A stretch of 64,000 nucleotides of DNA from contig NC_133122.1 in NCBI RefSeq assembly GCF_033568475.1, positions 137,647,402-137,711,401 on the forward strand. Direction: 5' to 3'. A model generated the notes under the pieces. That model saw only the letters and a program-made list of their open reading frames with translations. It was not told the origin of the DNA and did not search any database. The position numbers were made by a program, and so were the translations under genes. Shown here one piece after another: positions 1-10,723 of the stretch (its first letter is position 1; each line of letters opens with the position of its first letter). This DNA is from Henckelia pumila (Eukaryota > Streptophyta > Magnoliopsida > Lamiales > Gesneriaceae).

Positions 1-292
1 ATCGACAAAGTTCCTTTACTCCCAGGTTTTCTTGAGCTCGTAGGGATAGTGTATTCATCTGTGAGTATCTTTATTTTTGTGAATGGCTTATCTCTGTAGT
101 TTATATCAGTAATGTTGCATACTCGTTGGTTTTCCCTAAATTAATGTAATTTTGGTTTTTTTCTTTTAATGTGGATATCCATATATCCTTCGGGACAAGC
201 CCTTAGATGATTGTCAAGGCCCCACAGTAATACTTTGTATATTGATATGATGTTATATTTAACATGTGTTATCTAATGTTGTATTTCAGAAG

Positions 293-346
293 TCTGGTTC
301 TTACTGGTGGCGGAGATCGTCTGGTTCTTACTGGTGGCGGAGATCG
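293..346 (+). repeat. 27-bp tandem duplication inside the CACTA element
   Basis: Two identical 27-bp copies (293-319, 320-346) begin TCTGGTTCTTACTGG. The unit is a multiple of three, so a short open frame across it repeats the peptide SGSYWWRRS. A TTTCAG precedes it at 284-289, so this could be the edge of a last coding exon, but no family is recognised. Confidence 0.6.
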
Positions 347-589
347 TCGCTAGTTGTGGTCGCATTCAGAAAAATTGCATTGTTAGGAACAATTTTCTTT
401 CAATATTGCAGCACCATCTTTGTGGAGATAGCTAGCGTTAAATGCTTGTTGATACCTTGCAATTTCAATATGTTGCAGCACAATGACTTTATACTTTTTT
501 ATGAGAATATTTTGCCACAGATTTGCAATTTCATGTATTTTAATAGTGTTATTTATATAGAAATTTAAATTTAAAAAACGTTTTTTATT

Positions 590-1118
590 GGTAGCGCGCA
601 CAATGATTTTTTAAGCAACATCTGCCAAGCACAACGCTTTTTTACACGGAGAAAGCGTTGTCGTAGCTTCAAACCACAACGCTTTATCTGCGTTGTGATT
701 TTTACAAACAACAACGCTTTTGCAGCGTTGTCTTTTATACAATCTACAACGCTTTTTAAGCGTTGTAGATTGTATAAAAGACAACGCTTTAAAAGCATTG
801 TTGTTTGTAGAAATCACAACGCATATAAAGCATTGTGGATTGAAGCTACTACAACGCTTCCTCAGTGTACTAAAGCGTTGTAATATCAAAGTAACACAAC
901 GCTTTTAATAGATACGACAACGCTTTTTAAGCGTTGTCGTATCCAAATACCACAACGCTTTTTAAGCGTTGTGGTTTTCGGGTGTTTTCCGAAAACCACA
1001 ACGCTTTTTCCGCGTTGTCTTTGAGCGTGGTCTTTTACAACACTGGCTACGACAACGCTTTTTTGGGGTCATTAACAACGCGGAAAAAGCGTTGTCGTAG
1101 GCCATTTTTCTTGTAGTG
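590..1118. repeat. CACTA subterminal repeat block
   Basis: Roughly two dozen copies of a motif close to ACAACGCTTT / AAAGCGTTGT occur in both orientations, often as back-to-back palindromes such as 914-940. In characterised CACTA elements such blocks bind the element's own DNA-binding protein; that role is inferred here. Several short open frames over this block are by-products of the repeat and are not genes. Confidence 0.85.
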
Positions 1119-1789
1119 AAAAGTGAGAAACTATCCTTCATATTTCAAAACCATGATGTGGGCATGTATTAAGTAACTCTTTATATCTATCACAACATTG
1201 ATAAAATGTTTCCCCTTGTTTTTGAGAAAACGTTGTAATTTGTCTTTTAAAAGAGTTTGTTCTATGGGAAGGGAAAAACTTTTTTAGAAATTGTTGTTGA
1301 ATTTATTCCCATGATGTTATTGAACTTGATCTCAAATTTTGTAACCATGTTTTAGCTTTATCTTTTAAAGAAAAAGGGAAACACTTTAATCGAACAATAT
1401 CCATGCTACAATTTTGATCATTATAAGTGTTGCAAACCTCCTCAAATTCTCTTAAATGCAAATATGGATTTTCAGAATCTAGGCCATGAAAATTTGGTAA
1501 AAGTTGAATGATTTGAGGTTTAAAATTGAAATTAGACGCATCAGGAGGAAAAACTAAACAAGATGGTGTGCTAGTTCTTATTGGATTCATATGGTGCCTA
1601 AGTGTTCTTGGTTGTTCATGTTCTTGATTATTATTATTATCATCTTGATTATTAGAATTATCCTCCATGTTTAAAAGATTTTCAAATACTCGAACAAGTC
1701 TACCACTTTGTTTACGACTCCAAACAATCATACAATTAAAAACAACATACTATTTACATAAATAACAAAAATTAAACTTAATTTATACC

Positions 1790-1807
1790 TCCCCGGCAAC
1801 GGCGCCA
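1790..1807 (-). other. Primer-binding site, tRNA-Asp type
   Basis: The minus strand reads TGGCGCCGTTGCCGGGGA, the complement of the 3' end of plant tRNA-Asp including CCA. It marks the junction of LTR and internal region. The same site recurs at 33026-33043 (minus) and, with one difference, at 21048-21065 (plus). Confidence 0.85.
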
Positions 1808-2059
1808 AAAACTTTCTACAACTTAAATTGTAATGCACCCAATTGTAGGTTGTCTGCAAGTAATATACTCGTGAGTACGAGATCGATCCACGGAGAGGAT
1901 GCTGTAAGTTTAATTTTAGCAATGATATATTATAGATGGAAATATTATTATAAAAATTCAAATTCACAAATTATAAAATTGTTAAGGCTTCAAAGGTTCA
2001 TTGTTGGTTTATTTAAGATTACTTAACAAAAATAAATAAAAGAAACTAAAATAAGAATA

Positions 2060-2315
2060 AACATAAAAGAACAATGAAATATTTAAACAAATATATCATA
2101 TAATATAGTTCTCACTATATTAATATCAGATTAACCGATATTTAATACATGGTACCCATAATATATATATATAGATGCATAAATATAAACATAAAAGAAC
2201 AATTAAATATTTAAACAAATATATCATATAATATAGTTCCCACTATATTAATATCAGATTAACCGATGATTAATATATGATACCCATAATATATATATAA
2301 GTGCATAAATATAAA
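2060..2315. repeat. 128-bp tandem duplication in the Gypsy LTR
   Basis: Two copies (2060-2187, 2188-2315) share AACATAAAAGAACAAT near the start and a TTAATATCAGATTAACCGAT core. They lie wholly within the inferred LTR. Confidence 0.75.
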
Positions 2316-2338
2316 TTGACATAAAATTAAATGTTAGA

Positions 2339-2625
2339 TCAAATCATCATATTTCATTTAGAACAACCAGCAGAGCCACGCTATCGTCTAAATAAAATAT
2401 ATGACTTTTGTTTTATGTTAGATGCGAGAAAGTAAATATTAGTTGCGAGAAAGTAAATGTTAGATGCGAGAAAGTAAATGTTAATTGCGGAAAAATAAAT
2501 GTTAGATGCGAGAAAGTAAATGTTAGTTGCGGAAAAGTAAATGTTAGATCAAATCACAATATATTATTTAGAACAACCGGCAGAGCCACGCTATAATTGT
2601 CTAAATAATATATATGACTTTATTT
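2339..2625. repeat. 21-bp tandem array inside a larger duplication
   Basis: Six units of 21 bp (about 2417-2542) follow TGTTAGATGCGAGAAAGTAAA, with two alternating variants (GATGCGAGAAAG and G/ATTGCGGAAAA). The flanks also repeat: the segment with AGAACAACCAGCAGAGCCACG (near 2360) recurs about 210 bp later (near 2570), so the 21-bp array lies between two copies of a longer unit. Confidence 0.8.
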
Positions 2626-3616
2626 TAAATTGATACATATATTTATAGTATATAATTATTGTAGTATTTATTGTATCATATTAGAAAACAAATCAAGGTA
2701 ACCACATTCAAGGTACCAAGTATTTGATGTAAATAGATAACAATAAATCATCCAAATTATACCTACAAATAAAGATCAATTAGTAAAAATAAATAGAAAA
2801 AGAAAGAATATATAAAATATAAACAATCTTACTTGACCAACAATGAAACCTTTTCACCTTGACATAAAAGGATTTAGTTTGCCATGAACATAAGACTCAA
2901 GAATAAGGATAAAAGAAATTTCATACTTAAACTTGGAGAAATATGCACACTCAAACTCTTATTCTTACACACACAATATTTATTTTACAAGTAAGGAATT
3001 TTTTTACACTTTTGCACACTTCAAAGCTTATACAACACATCTATTTATAGGCCAAATGAGAGAAAGAGTTCAAGACTCATTAAATGTGGAATAGTAAAGT
3101 TGGTGGGTGCTTGTCTCCTTGAATGTCAATACATTGACCCAACATTAATTGGCTTGTTTGCTGCCTTAGACTTCCGATTTGGTTTTTGCACAAAACATAT
3201 AACACGTAGCCCTTTGTCTGTAGATGTGTTTTGACATATCATTCACCCCTTTTGGATAAAAGGTGAAATACTTATGATATTTTTACTCCAAGCTGATCAT
3301 AGTAAAAGTAAATCTGTCTCATTTTGATGTTTGATTATTTTGATCATCTTAATGAGGTTTTTGGAATTTCTTATCTTCTACAAAGTTGAAGATGCCTTTT
3401 TTTTGATTCTACAGGATTTAAGATTACTCTAATATGACCTCTGTAGCTTGAGTAATTTTATTTTTACCAAACCTGCGTAAACCGTAAAATACAACATTTT
3501 TAGTAAAATATTTAAATATAAACACATAACACTAAAATAATACAACTTCATAATTTTAATGAAACTTTAATTTTAAAACACAACTTTTAACATATAAATA
3601 ATTACAAATTTTAAGT

Positions 3617-4876
3617 TTAATAAGCAACCATCGTCACTACTTCCATTGAGTCCACTGTATTGAGCCCTATTTTCATCCGCTTCTTAGTGTGACTTGTTCT
3701 CTTGTTCTCCAATCCATCATACTCAATTTTCAAGGGTCTCTTCATTCCGGTATTAAAATGTGTTTCCATCATCTCATCCAGTTGTCTCCCCTTATCTTGA
3801 GCCCTACGTTTCCACTGCTGAGTTTTAGATTCATTAGTTTTAGCTGCAATCAAGCCACCTCCAGTTTCCAAACCCTCTTGAGTTTCAGAAACTCTAGTAC
3901 ACTAAGCGAGATAAAATCTGCCATAGTACCCAAATTCAAATGGTCCAGCGATTTACTAGAGGTCTGTTGTGATGTGACACCCTTCTCCCTATCGTGTGGC
4001 ATGTTTCCATTGGCCTTCTCTGATTTTTTTACTTATCACCACAGTTTGCATATTCTGATCTCCATGATTCTCCGACCTATTTTGTGAAGCCTCATCACTA
4101 TGTGTTCGATCAGATCTTGATTCATTTGTGTTATTTCTCTTGCATGCTCCAGTATGCGATGAGGCTCTCATCCACACACCATATTCCAGTTTCACCTTAT
4201 CAGTATTGCTATTGTCGCAATCCCGTAGCAAATGCCCCATTCGCCACAAGGATAGCAAAAATCCGGGAGTCGCTCAAAAACAAGGAGAATGATGATATCG
4301 TCATTCTTATTTTCTGAGCAAAACCGAATATTTCTTCAATGGTTTACAGATGGATAGAAGAATTCTAATTGTAGCAAACCGTTCTAAGAAGCCCCCTGAG
4401 TCACCCGGATCCAGTTCCACTATCTCTCCTATCTATCTCCCTAGTTCCAAGAGAACTTCTTCGTGCATGCATGCCAACGGTATATTGTGAGATTGGTCCA
4501 TAAAGTAACCTCATAAAAACACATCTCTAGGGTTTAGCCAACCTACGAGTTCCTTGAATATCATAAGGTTTTGAAAGAAGTTCCAGGGACCGTCTGAAAT
4601 GGCCCTTGAGCGGTCCCTCCGTGAGTTGAATTCAAAGACAAAAAAGTTGTCTTCCGGTGCCTCAATAGTAACCTTTCGCTCGGCTTGGATGATACGGGGA
4701 ATCTGCTGTCGAAAGGCTTCTCTATTAATCGCTTTAGGAGAAAAGAGCTTCCCCACCAGACAATTTGATATTCTTTCCATTCCAATTTAGGTGTCCTTAT
4801 CCTCCAGCCGCAAAACATCCCCATAATCAGGGTTAACGAGTTTCATCTCCTCGATAAGTCGAACGATCTCATGCAT
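3617..4876 (-). pseudogene. LINE (L1-type) ORF1 remnant: DUF4283 plus zinc knuckle
   Basis: An ATG at 4876 opens a frame starting MHEIVRLIEEMKLVNPDYGD, closed by a stop after EDKDT. From 4780 down to 4511 another frame carries the DUF4283 core (FFVFEFNSRRDRSRAISDGP), as in plant L1 ORF1 proteins, which bind nucleic acid. Near 4380-4450 IGEIVELDPGDSG fits the linker. Around 4225-4255 a zinc knuckle is visible but split between frames (CYPCG, then GHLLRDC, a one-base shift). A basic tail ends at 3617. There are thus at least one stop and two frameshifts. No ORF2 reverse transcriptase follows, so this is a dead fragment, or a DUF4283 host-like copy. Confidence 0.65.
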
Positions 4877-7554
4877 CCGGATCCATCAGGGTGGAGTAAA
4901 GACTCAAAAGTAACTGGAGCTGGCTCCGTCCCACATTATACAATATATGGGTGAAACTGAAAAGTCAGTCAAAATCGAACCGAACTTTCTAAAATCAAAT
5001 TCATATTTTTTCAATAAAACAAACCGATCGAACTTTACGAAGACCAAAAAAACAAACAAAAAAGAATCTCGCTATTGTTTTTTATCAATAACCAAATTAA
5101 GCGATCTCAATCTTTTAGAATTTTTATTTTTTTAAATCAAGTTATACTTCAAAAATTTTAGTTAAAAATTGAATTATATAAATTTAAATTATTTATTAAA
5201 AAATATATTTTCAATTCTAGTTCTATTGTCCAATAAATTTTTATTAGAAAATTTATCTATATTAAATTATTTTATAAATATTAGGTTTTCTCAGTGAACA
5301 AAACTATTATGTTAAAATCCGAAACCGAAGGAACCTAATCAATATTTTTAAAATCTAAACCGGACTTCTGAATAAACTGATTAGATTTTTCAGATGAATT
5401 CAACTCATAATTGAAATTGATATTTTCGGCTCACCCTAGACTGTAATTGATGTCTACCTCTGATATATATATCGATACATGCTCTTTCGGTTTAAAAATA
5501 AATTTTACATTTTTATTTTCTTCATTTTCTAAAATACCTAAATACAAAATTTCAATCATCACTAAAATTTACAACAAACTGTCACTTTCCAAATCTCATA
5601 ATTATTGAATTATCAGTTATTTGAACTAGAAAAATTGCAATACAAGCTCAATGATAATTTCAAAGTCAATAATTCTCAAATATTTTAATTCTCAATCAAT
5701 TGATTATTTTTTCTAAATTTCGCAATAATAGTCTTTAGGATAAAAATCCAAACTTGAAAATTCATATGTATCATGCATAAATCAATCTTATCTTAACTAA
5801 ATATTCGACAAAATTTAGCGTTGTCAAATTTATTTCTAAATCGCATATTTTCAAAACCTACGACAATAAACCAACCAAAAAATGTAATGGAGTGACTCTA
5901 AAAAATTTGTAATGAAGTGTTCTATTTTAATATTTTTTGCATGGGGATGAAATATTTTTTAAAAAACTTTAAAACTATTAAATTTATTTTTTTTAATTGG
6001 TGGGGCTAGAGCCCACCCTAGCCCATAGGGTGGCTCCGCCCCTGGGATCCATGGTACTCCAATGATAATACCAGCGCCCGATCACAGGGGATCGAGTGTT
6101 TCAGTCCTGCAGCACGCATGTATCAAACCCGTATAGGACACTGCAAACCCTAGAGACGAGGTTGCAAACCCCAGTCTAGCCCCGGCTCAACCCATTACCT
6201 ATATAGGTCATATATTTAATATTTTGAGTCTTTAGTTTAATATTAGTGGGCTTTAGTTTTTTTTTTTTTTTTTTTACTTTCTCTCAATTGCTACCCATAT
6301 AGACTATATATATTTATATTTTATGTCTCAATTTAATATTAGTAGATTTTGGTATTTTTTTTAAAGCCAATATTCTTTAGTTTTTAAATTATCCATTTAA
6401 GTTACATTTTTGTTGGGTTTTATATTTTTAATTTGGACTTGTCTATGTTTATTAAAAAATATGGATAAAATTCTACAATTTTATAATATTAAAATCTATA
6501 ATTAAATTATTTCAAATTATCCATTTAAGTTACATTTTTTTTTAGTTTTATATTTATAATTTGAATTTGTATATGGTTATTAAAAAGTATGGATATACTT
6601 CTACAATTTTATAATATTAAAATCTATAATTAAATGATTATATCGCTCATTATATAATCATGTACTAGGATTTCATATACATATATAATTATTTTATTTT
6701 TTTAAAAAAGGATTATTTAATTATTCGAAATAGAAATAGATATTATTAATTAAATTAATTTTCTTATGAATAAATTAGTTGATATTATTCTCTAAATTTT
6801 ACTATTTCAACAATGGATATGTTATTATTTTCATTAATATGATTTTATATTAAGATGAAATTTATTTTTAAAAAGTATTATGTTATGAAAATTATATAAA
6901 CAATATAAAAAAAATTATATTCAAATTTTCATTAACGAGATTTTCACATAAAATTTAGCCTCCCGGTGATGAAATCCTGGTTCCGCCCCTGCCTAGGGGG
7001 ATCTATGAATTTATATCTCAATTGTCATTTTAAGCTATAATTTGATAACACTTTTTCGAAATAATTTTTTTAAAATTTTTTTACAAAAATCATATATATG
7101 CACACAAATATGTTAAATCTTTTTTCACTTATAAAATACTTAAAACATTATTAAAATATTTGTTGAAATAGAACCTTAATTTCGTTCCAAATTAGTGCCT
7201 AATATTTCAAAACTTTGGCTAACCTAGCCCGTCAAACTTAAATATTTTTATAATCTTCCAAATTATAAATGGTTACAAAATGGTATCAAGGTATAGTTTA
7301 TTTATTTCATACATATAAACGTGCAAATGGTTTCACGTAGGGCCAAAAATATAATTTTTTCCCAGAGTAAAATCTCAATTTATTTAAAACATTATTAATC
7401 ACCAATTTATTAGCCAGCTTTCTGTACAGATGGTAGATATGAAGTTAAGCTTATTCAAAGAGAGACTGCATGCAGGTTCTTTGAAAATTATAGAGATTAC
7501 AAATTAAGTCGCGTTGAATTCATTTCCACCATTCAACCTCCCTTGAAAACCTCT
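4877..7554. other. AT-rich stretch with two transposon-end-like motifs; no gene seen
   Basis: No coding region is supported. Two places look like DNA-transposon ends: GGTGGCTCCGCCCCTG closing at about 6043 and CTGGTTCCGCCCCTG at about 6977-6991. Their reverse, CAGGGGCGGA, resembles plant hAT-type termini, but both point the same way and no partner end was found. 4940-5450 contains scattered AACCGAAC words. The rest is A/T-rich and decayed. Confidence 0.4.
6386..6641. repeat. 128-bp tandem duplication, AT-rich
   Basis: Two copies (6386-6513, 6514-6641) begin AAATTATCCATTTAAGTTAC and contain CTACAATTTTATAATATTAA. They differ at several positions, so the duplication is not recent. Confidence 0.75.
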
Positions 7555-7620
7555 CACAAACCTGCAATCTTTATATATAAACCTAGCTCCCACAAATCTG
7601 CAATCTTTATATATAAACCT
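7555..7620 (+). promoter_or_regulatory. Duplicated TATA-box segment upstream of the GH17 gene
   Basis: A 36-bp segment with CTGCAATCTTTATATATAAACC occurs twice (7555-7590 and 7591-7620), placing two TATATAAA boxes about 90 and 125 bp upstream of the ATG at 7702. This is a plausible core promoter; the start site is not known. Confidence 0.55.
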
Positions 7621-7701
7621 CTCGCCCTTTTCCTCATCCCTATAAAACACCGTTGACCCCAAAAGTTTGTCATATGTACATATGTATATGTATATATAGA
7701 A

Positions 7702-9302
7702 ATGATGATGAAGAAGCCTCATCTGTTTATATTGGGCTTGTGTATGATTTCATGCGCAGATGCATTTATAGGCATGAATTGGGGAAGATTGGGCTCTCAA
7801 ACAATGCTCCCTTCCATGGTTGTTGATTTGCTGTTGCAGAATAACATTAAAGAAGTGCGGGTTTTTCAGCAAGGAATCAATGTTTTGGAGGCTTTCTATA
7901 ACAGTGGGATCGTAGCTACCACGGGTATCTCTAATTCCGTATTGGATAATTATCAAAACTTGTCCACAGTACAATGGTGGATAGGAGAAAAGATACTCAA
8001 GTATGCACAAGTAATGGAATTTCGGTACGCCATCGCTATATATATATATATATATATATATTCTAGCTTATTAAGAACGTACGTACGTAACGTGTAATAG
8101 CTTTGAATGTGTTTTAATTTAATTAATATTTCAGGTATACCACCATTGGAAGTAATCCCTTTTCTCCTATATACAGCAAGAAAAATTACCTCAACGTAGT
8201 AGAAGCGTTGATCAATTTTCAAGAAGGGTTTAGGCGAAACAACATGTCACATATCAAAGCAACGACCCCGCATTACACAGATGTCCTCACCGTGACAGGT
8301 AAGTCGAAGCCATCGGAAGTAGATTTCCGGCCCGACGTCAAAGATAGAATGGTCAAGTACGTAAGATTCCTTAGAGACGAGGGTTCCCCTTTCATGATGT
8401 CCATGGCCCCGATTCACTTCGTCCAAACCAACGGCTTGGATCTAGAATTCGGGTTCATCGAAAACAATTCGACCCACAGGATACAAGACATAAACGCCAC
8501 ATACACAAACGCGTTCGAACTGATATACGATTCATTGCATTGGGCTTTGTATAAAGCCGAGGCGGCAGACGTGAAAATCATAATCGGATCCATCGGTTGG
8601 CCTACGGATGGTTACCCAGGAGCCAACGACGAAAACGCGCAACGTTTCTTCCAAAGCTTTCTCCCTTACATCGCCAGCGAAAGAGGGACTCCCATGAGAC
8701 CCAAACAGAACATCGACGTGTACATAAACAGCCTGGCCGATGAAAACCAGATACCTCCCCAATGGGGTTCTTACCAGCGTCACTGGGGTGTCTATAAGAA
8801 CAACGGCGAGCCCAAATTCAGCGTTGATTTCTCCGGAAAGGGAAGGAATGTGTATCCCAGCTTCGGTAAAGGAGTTATACAAATGCCCAACCGATGGTGT
8901 GTGTTCAATAGGAAGCTCAGTGACCCTACGTTAGTGGATGCCATGAAGACCATGTCGTGCAACGTTTCGGATTGCTCGAGTTTGGAGGAGGGTGGATCCT
9001 GCTCCCATTTATCGTATTCGGACCAGGTTTCTTACGCCTTCAACGCCTACTTTCAGACAAAGGGGCAGGCGGCTCAGTCGTCGTCCAATGAATGCGACAT
9101 GGGCGGGTTGGGGGTTCTTGTGTCCGATAATCCCTCTAACGGCACGTGCGAGTTTCCCGTGGAGATTTTGTCCGCCGAATTCGCAGTCGAAGGAGCAACA
9201 TTTGGCGCTCGGAACGACGGTGGGAAGAGATTAGTACATGGGAGGATATCTGCATCTCTTGTCATGATTGCAGTCCTATACATTTATCTTTACTCTCCTT
9301 AA
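7702..9302 (+). CDS. GH17 beta-1,3-glucanase-like protein with X8 domain, predicted inactive
   Basis: Two exons (7702-8024, 8135-9302) join across a 110-bp GT-AG intron holding a TA microsatellite, giving about 496 residues. The order is: signal peptide (MMMKKPHLFILGLCMISC), GH17 barrel (FIGMNWGRLG to about residue 350), X8/CBM43 cysteine-rich domain (WCVFNRKL, about 362-450) and a hydrophobic C-terminal tail suited to a GPI anchor. GH17 enzymes cut callose-type beta-1,3-glucan with two glutamates. Here the GNEP acid site reads IGSNPF (N115) and the GEIGWP nucleophile site reads IGSIGWP (S260). Both are missing although the flanking motifs and frame are intact. It may bind glucan or act as a scaffold at the wall or plasmodesmata, as proposed for atypical GH17 proteins such as Arabidopsis ZERZAUST. 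It is the only intact host gene here. Confidence 0.9.
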
Positions 9303-9818
9303 TTAATAGCTTAGCACCCTAGAGTAATTACTACTTTTCCTAAAATACGTACCTTTCAGAACAAAAATATATATATAGTTAATTTACATATGTAAATTTC
9401 ATAGTTTGATCATGTGATGTCAAACCATTTGTTGGCAAAAATGTAACATTTTCGGACATTCGTTGTTTCATATTGTAGATAATTTATATATTCCAAGATA
9501 CTTTTAAAATACAACTATATATATCATGCATATCTTTTACATAATATTCTGTGATCATGTTACACATGCACTTAACGAGTATCCCTCGATAACTAGTATT
9601 AACAATTCATCAAATTAAAATTTAACATTTCTTTGAGTTTTGGCATTTACTATAATCCTAGAGTATTTAATATTTATTGAAATATAGATATTTACTTATA
9701 TTATTAATTAAATTATAATTTTTTTGCTTTAAATTATTTTATTTTATTTACCAACTATAATCTTATAATAATATATATGTTTTAAAGCATATATTTATAA
9801 ATTTAAAAATTTATACCA
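9303..9818. other. 3' flank of the GH17 gene, AT-rich; no gene
   Basis: No open frame or element end is recognisable apart from the MULE-1 target duplication starting at 9819. AATAAA-like words could serve as polyadenylation signals for the GH17 transcript, but none can be singled out. Confidence 0.5.
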
Positions 9819-9827
9819 TTTATAAAA

Positions 9828-9950
9828 GGGGGACTTGGAGTTAAATCCCCAATCCAAAACTTAATTTTTGATTCAGTACCAATGTCAGACAAATTTAGTT
9901 TTGACTTCCTAATGCATTACAAAATTTATTTCTAACTCCCTATTAACTTT
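9828..9950 (+). repeat. MULE-1 left terminal inverted repeat
   Basis: Matches the reverse complement of about 19555-19668 over roughly 110 bp with many substitutions and small gaps. The border is set by the adjoining 9-bp duplication. The inner limit is approximate. Confidence 0.8.
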
Positions 9951-9953
9951 TTT

Positions 9954-10093
9954 TAGCTTTTTGTTCCCTTTTTTTTTATTTATTCATTATTATATGTAAA
10001 TATTGTATTCTCTCTCTCTCACTTAGCTTTTTGTTCCCTTTTTTTTTATTTATTCATTATTATATGTAAATATTGTATTCTCTCTCTCTCACT
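9954..10093. repeat. 70-bp tandem duplication in the MULE-1 5' region
   Basis: Two virtually identical 70-bp copies (from 9954 and 10024) each hold TAGCTTTTTGTTCCC and end in a CTCTCTCT run. They lie between the left terminal repeat and the transposase gene, where a promoter or 5' leader is expected. Confidence 0.85.
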
Positions 10094-10723
10094 TCGTCAT
10101 CTTCCTCCCCCAATCTCTAATGCATCGGGCCCTAACCAAAAAAACTCATCCATCCATCTCATCGCTGAAGCCTACCAACGGAAGAGAAGCCATAACCAAA
10201 TAACTCATCTATCTTTCTCTCTTTCTCTCCTCAGATTCTATCAACATATTTCCATTTATTCTCCTCAATGTAGGAAACCATAGCAAAACCCATGGGGCGT
10301 AAGAACCACTGGCCTGCGACAGCTATTGAAAAGTTTTGCAAGGGGCGACGACAGGAAGAAGAGATCCGAACTTAAGAAAACGAGGAAGTGGGCTTTTCTG
10401 TTCTGTTTGTCGCCTTTGTCCTATTTTTTAATGCAATTTGTGTTACATTATTTTGATCTTGATTTTATTTGTATATTTTTCATTCTTGTGTTCGTTACTG
10501 TTTTGAATTTGGTAATGTTATCGATTTTAAACTATATTAAATGGATGATTGTCATTGTTAATTTTCAAGTAAGTTTGAGAAAATCCCAAAGTAAATTTCA
10601 TTTTCCAGTAGGTTTGAGAAAATCCCCAAAGTAAATTTTTTTTTGAAACTAGACAAATGTTGAGCTTACATAACACTTTTTTTTTTTTTGTCTGAAGATA
10701 GTGAAGTCAATAGTGAAGGTGGT

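Larger units (their letters stand above)
1..1118. mobile_element. CACTA (En/Spm) DNA transposon, one end
   Basis: The right border at 1111-1118 reads TTGTAGTG, the inverse of the CACTA terminus; the reverse strand starts CACTACAAGAAAAATGGCC, a typical plant CACTA terminal inverted repeat. Inside it lies a dense block of short repeats, the usual subterminal structure. No transposase domain is recognisable in 1-560, and the other terminus lies outside the window, so neither size nor autonomy can be judged. The 3-bp target duplication would be AAA (1119-1121), unconfirmed without the other end. The element sits in the gag of a Gypsy element, since gag-like sequence resumes right after 1121. Confidence 0.85.
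1122..3540 (-). mobile_element. Gypsy LTR retrotransposon fossil, 5' part (tRNA-Asp primed)
   Basis: Read on the minus strand: a 5' LTR (about 3540 to 1808), a primer-binding site matching the 3' end of plant tRNA-Asp (1807-1790), a short leader, then gag sequence from 1731 to the CACTA border. The gag shows the retrotransposon-gag core (FHGLDSENPYLHLREFEEVC, later FPFSLKDKAKTWL) of Athila/Tat-like Gypsy elements. A TATA-like CCTATAAATAG near 3050 (minus strand) fits the U3/R border. The outer LTR border is not sharp. The copy is partial: pol and the second LTR are absent, and it is broken. LTR age cannot be estimated. Confidence 0.75.

Noticed and set aside
571-1116. Short basic proteins on both strands
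   Set aside because: They are translations of CACTA subterminal repeats.
1790-1807. tRNA-Asp gene fragment
   Set aside because: Only the 18 bases of the primer-binding site match; no tRNA body is present. The same holds at 21048 and 33026.
6001-6991. A complete hAT-type element between the two GGCTCCGCCCCTG-like motifs
   Set aside because: Both motifs point the same way and no opposite terminus, target duplication or transposase was found.
8532-8882. 116-codon antisense frame
   Set aside because: Shadow of the GH17 coding exon.
10326-10634. 102-codon frame as first exon of the MULE-1 transposase
   Set aside because: It has no ATG start, is hydrophobic and low in complexity, and does not look like a mudrA N-terminus; the 10724 start fits better.
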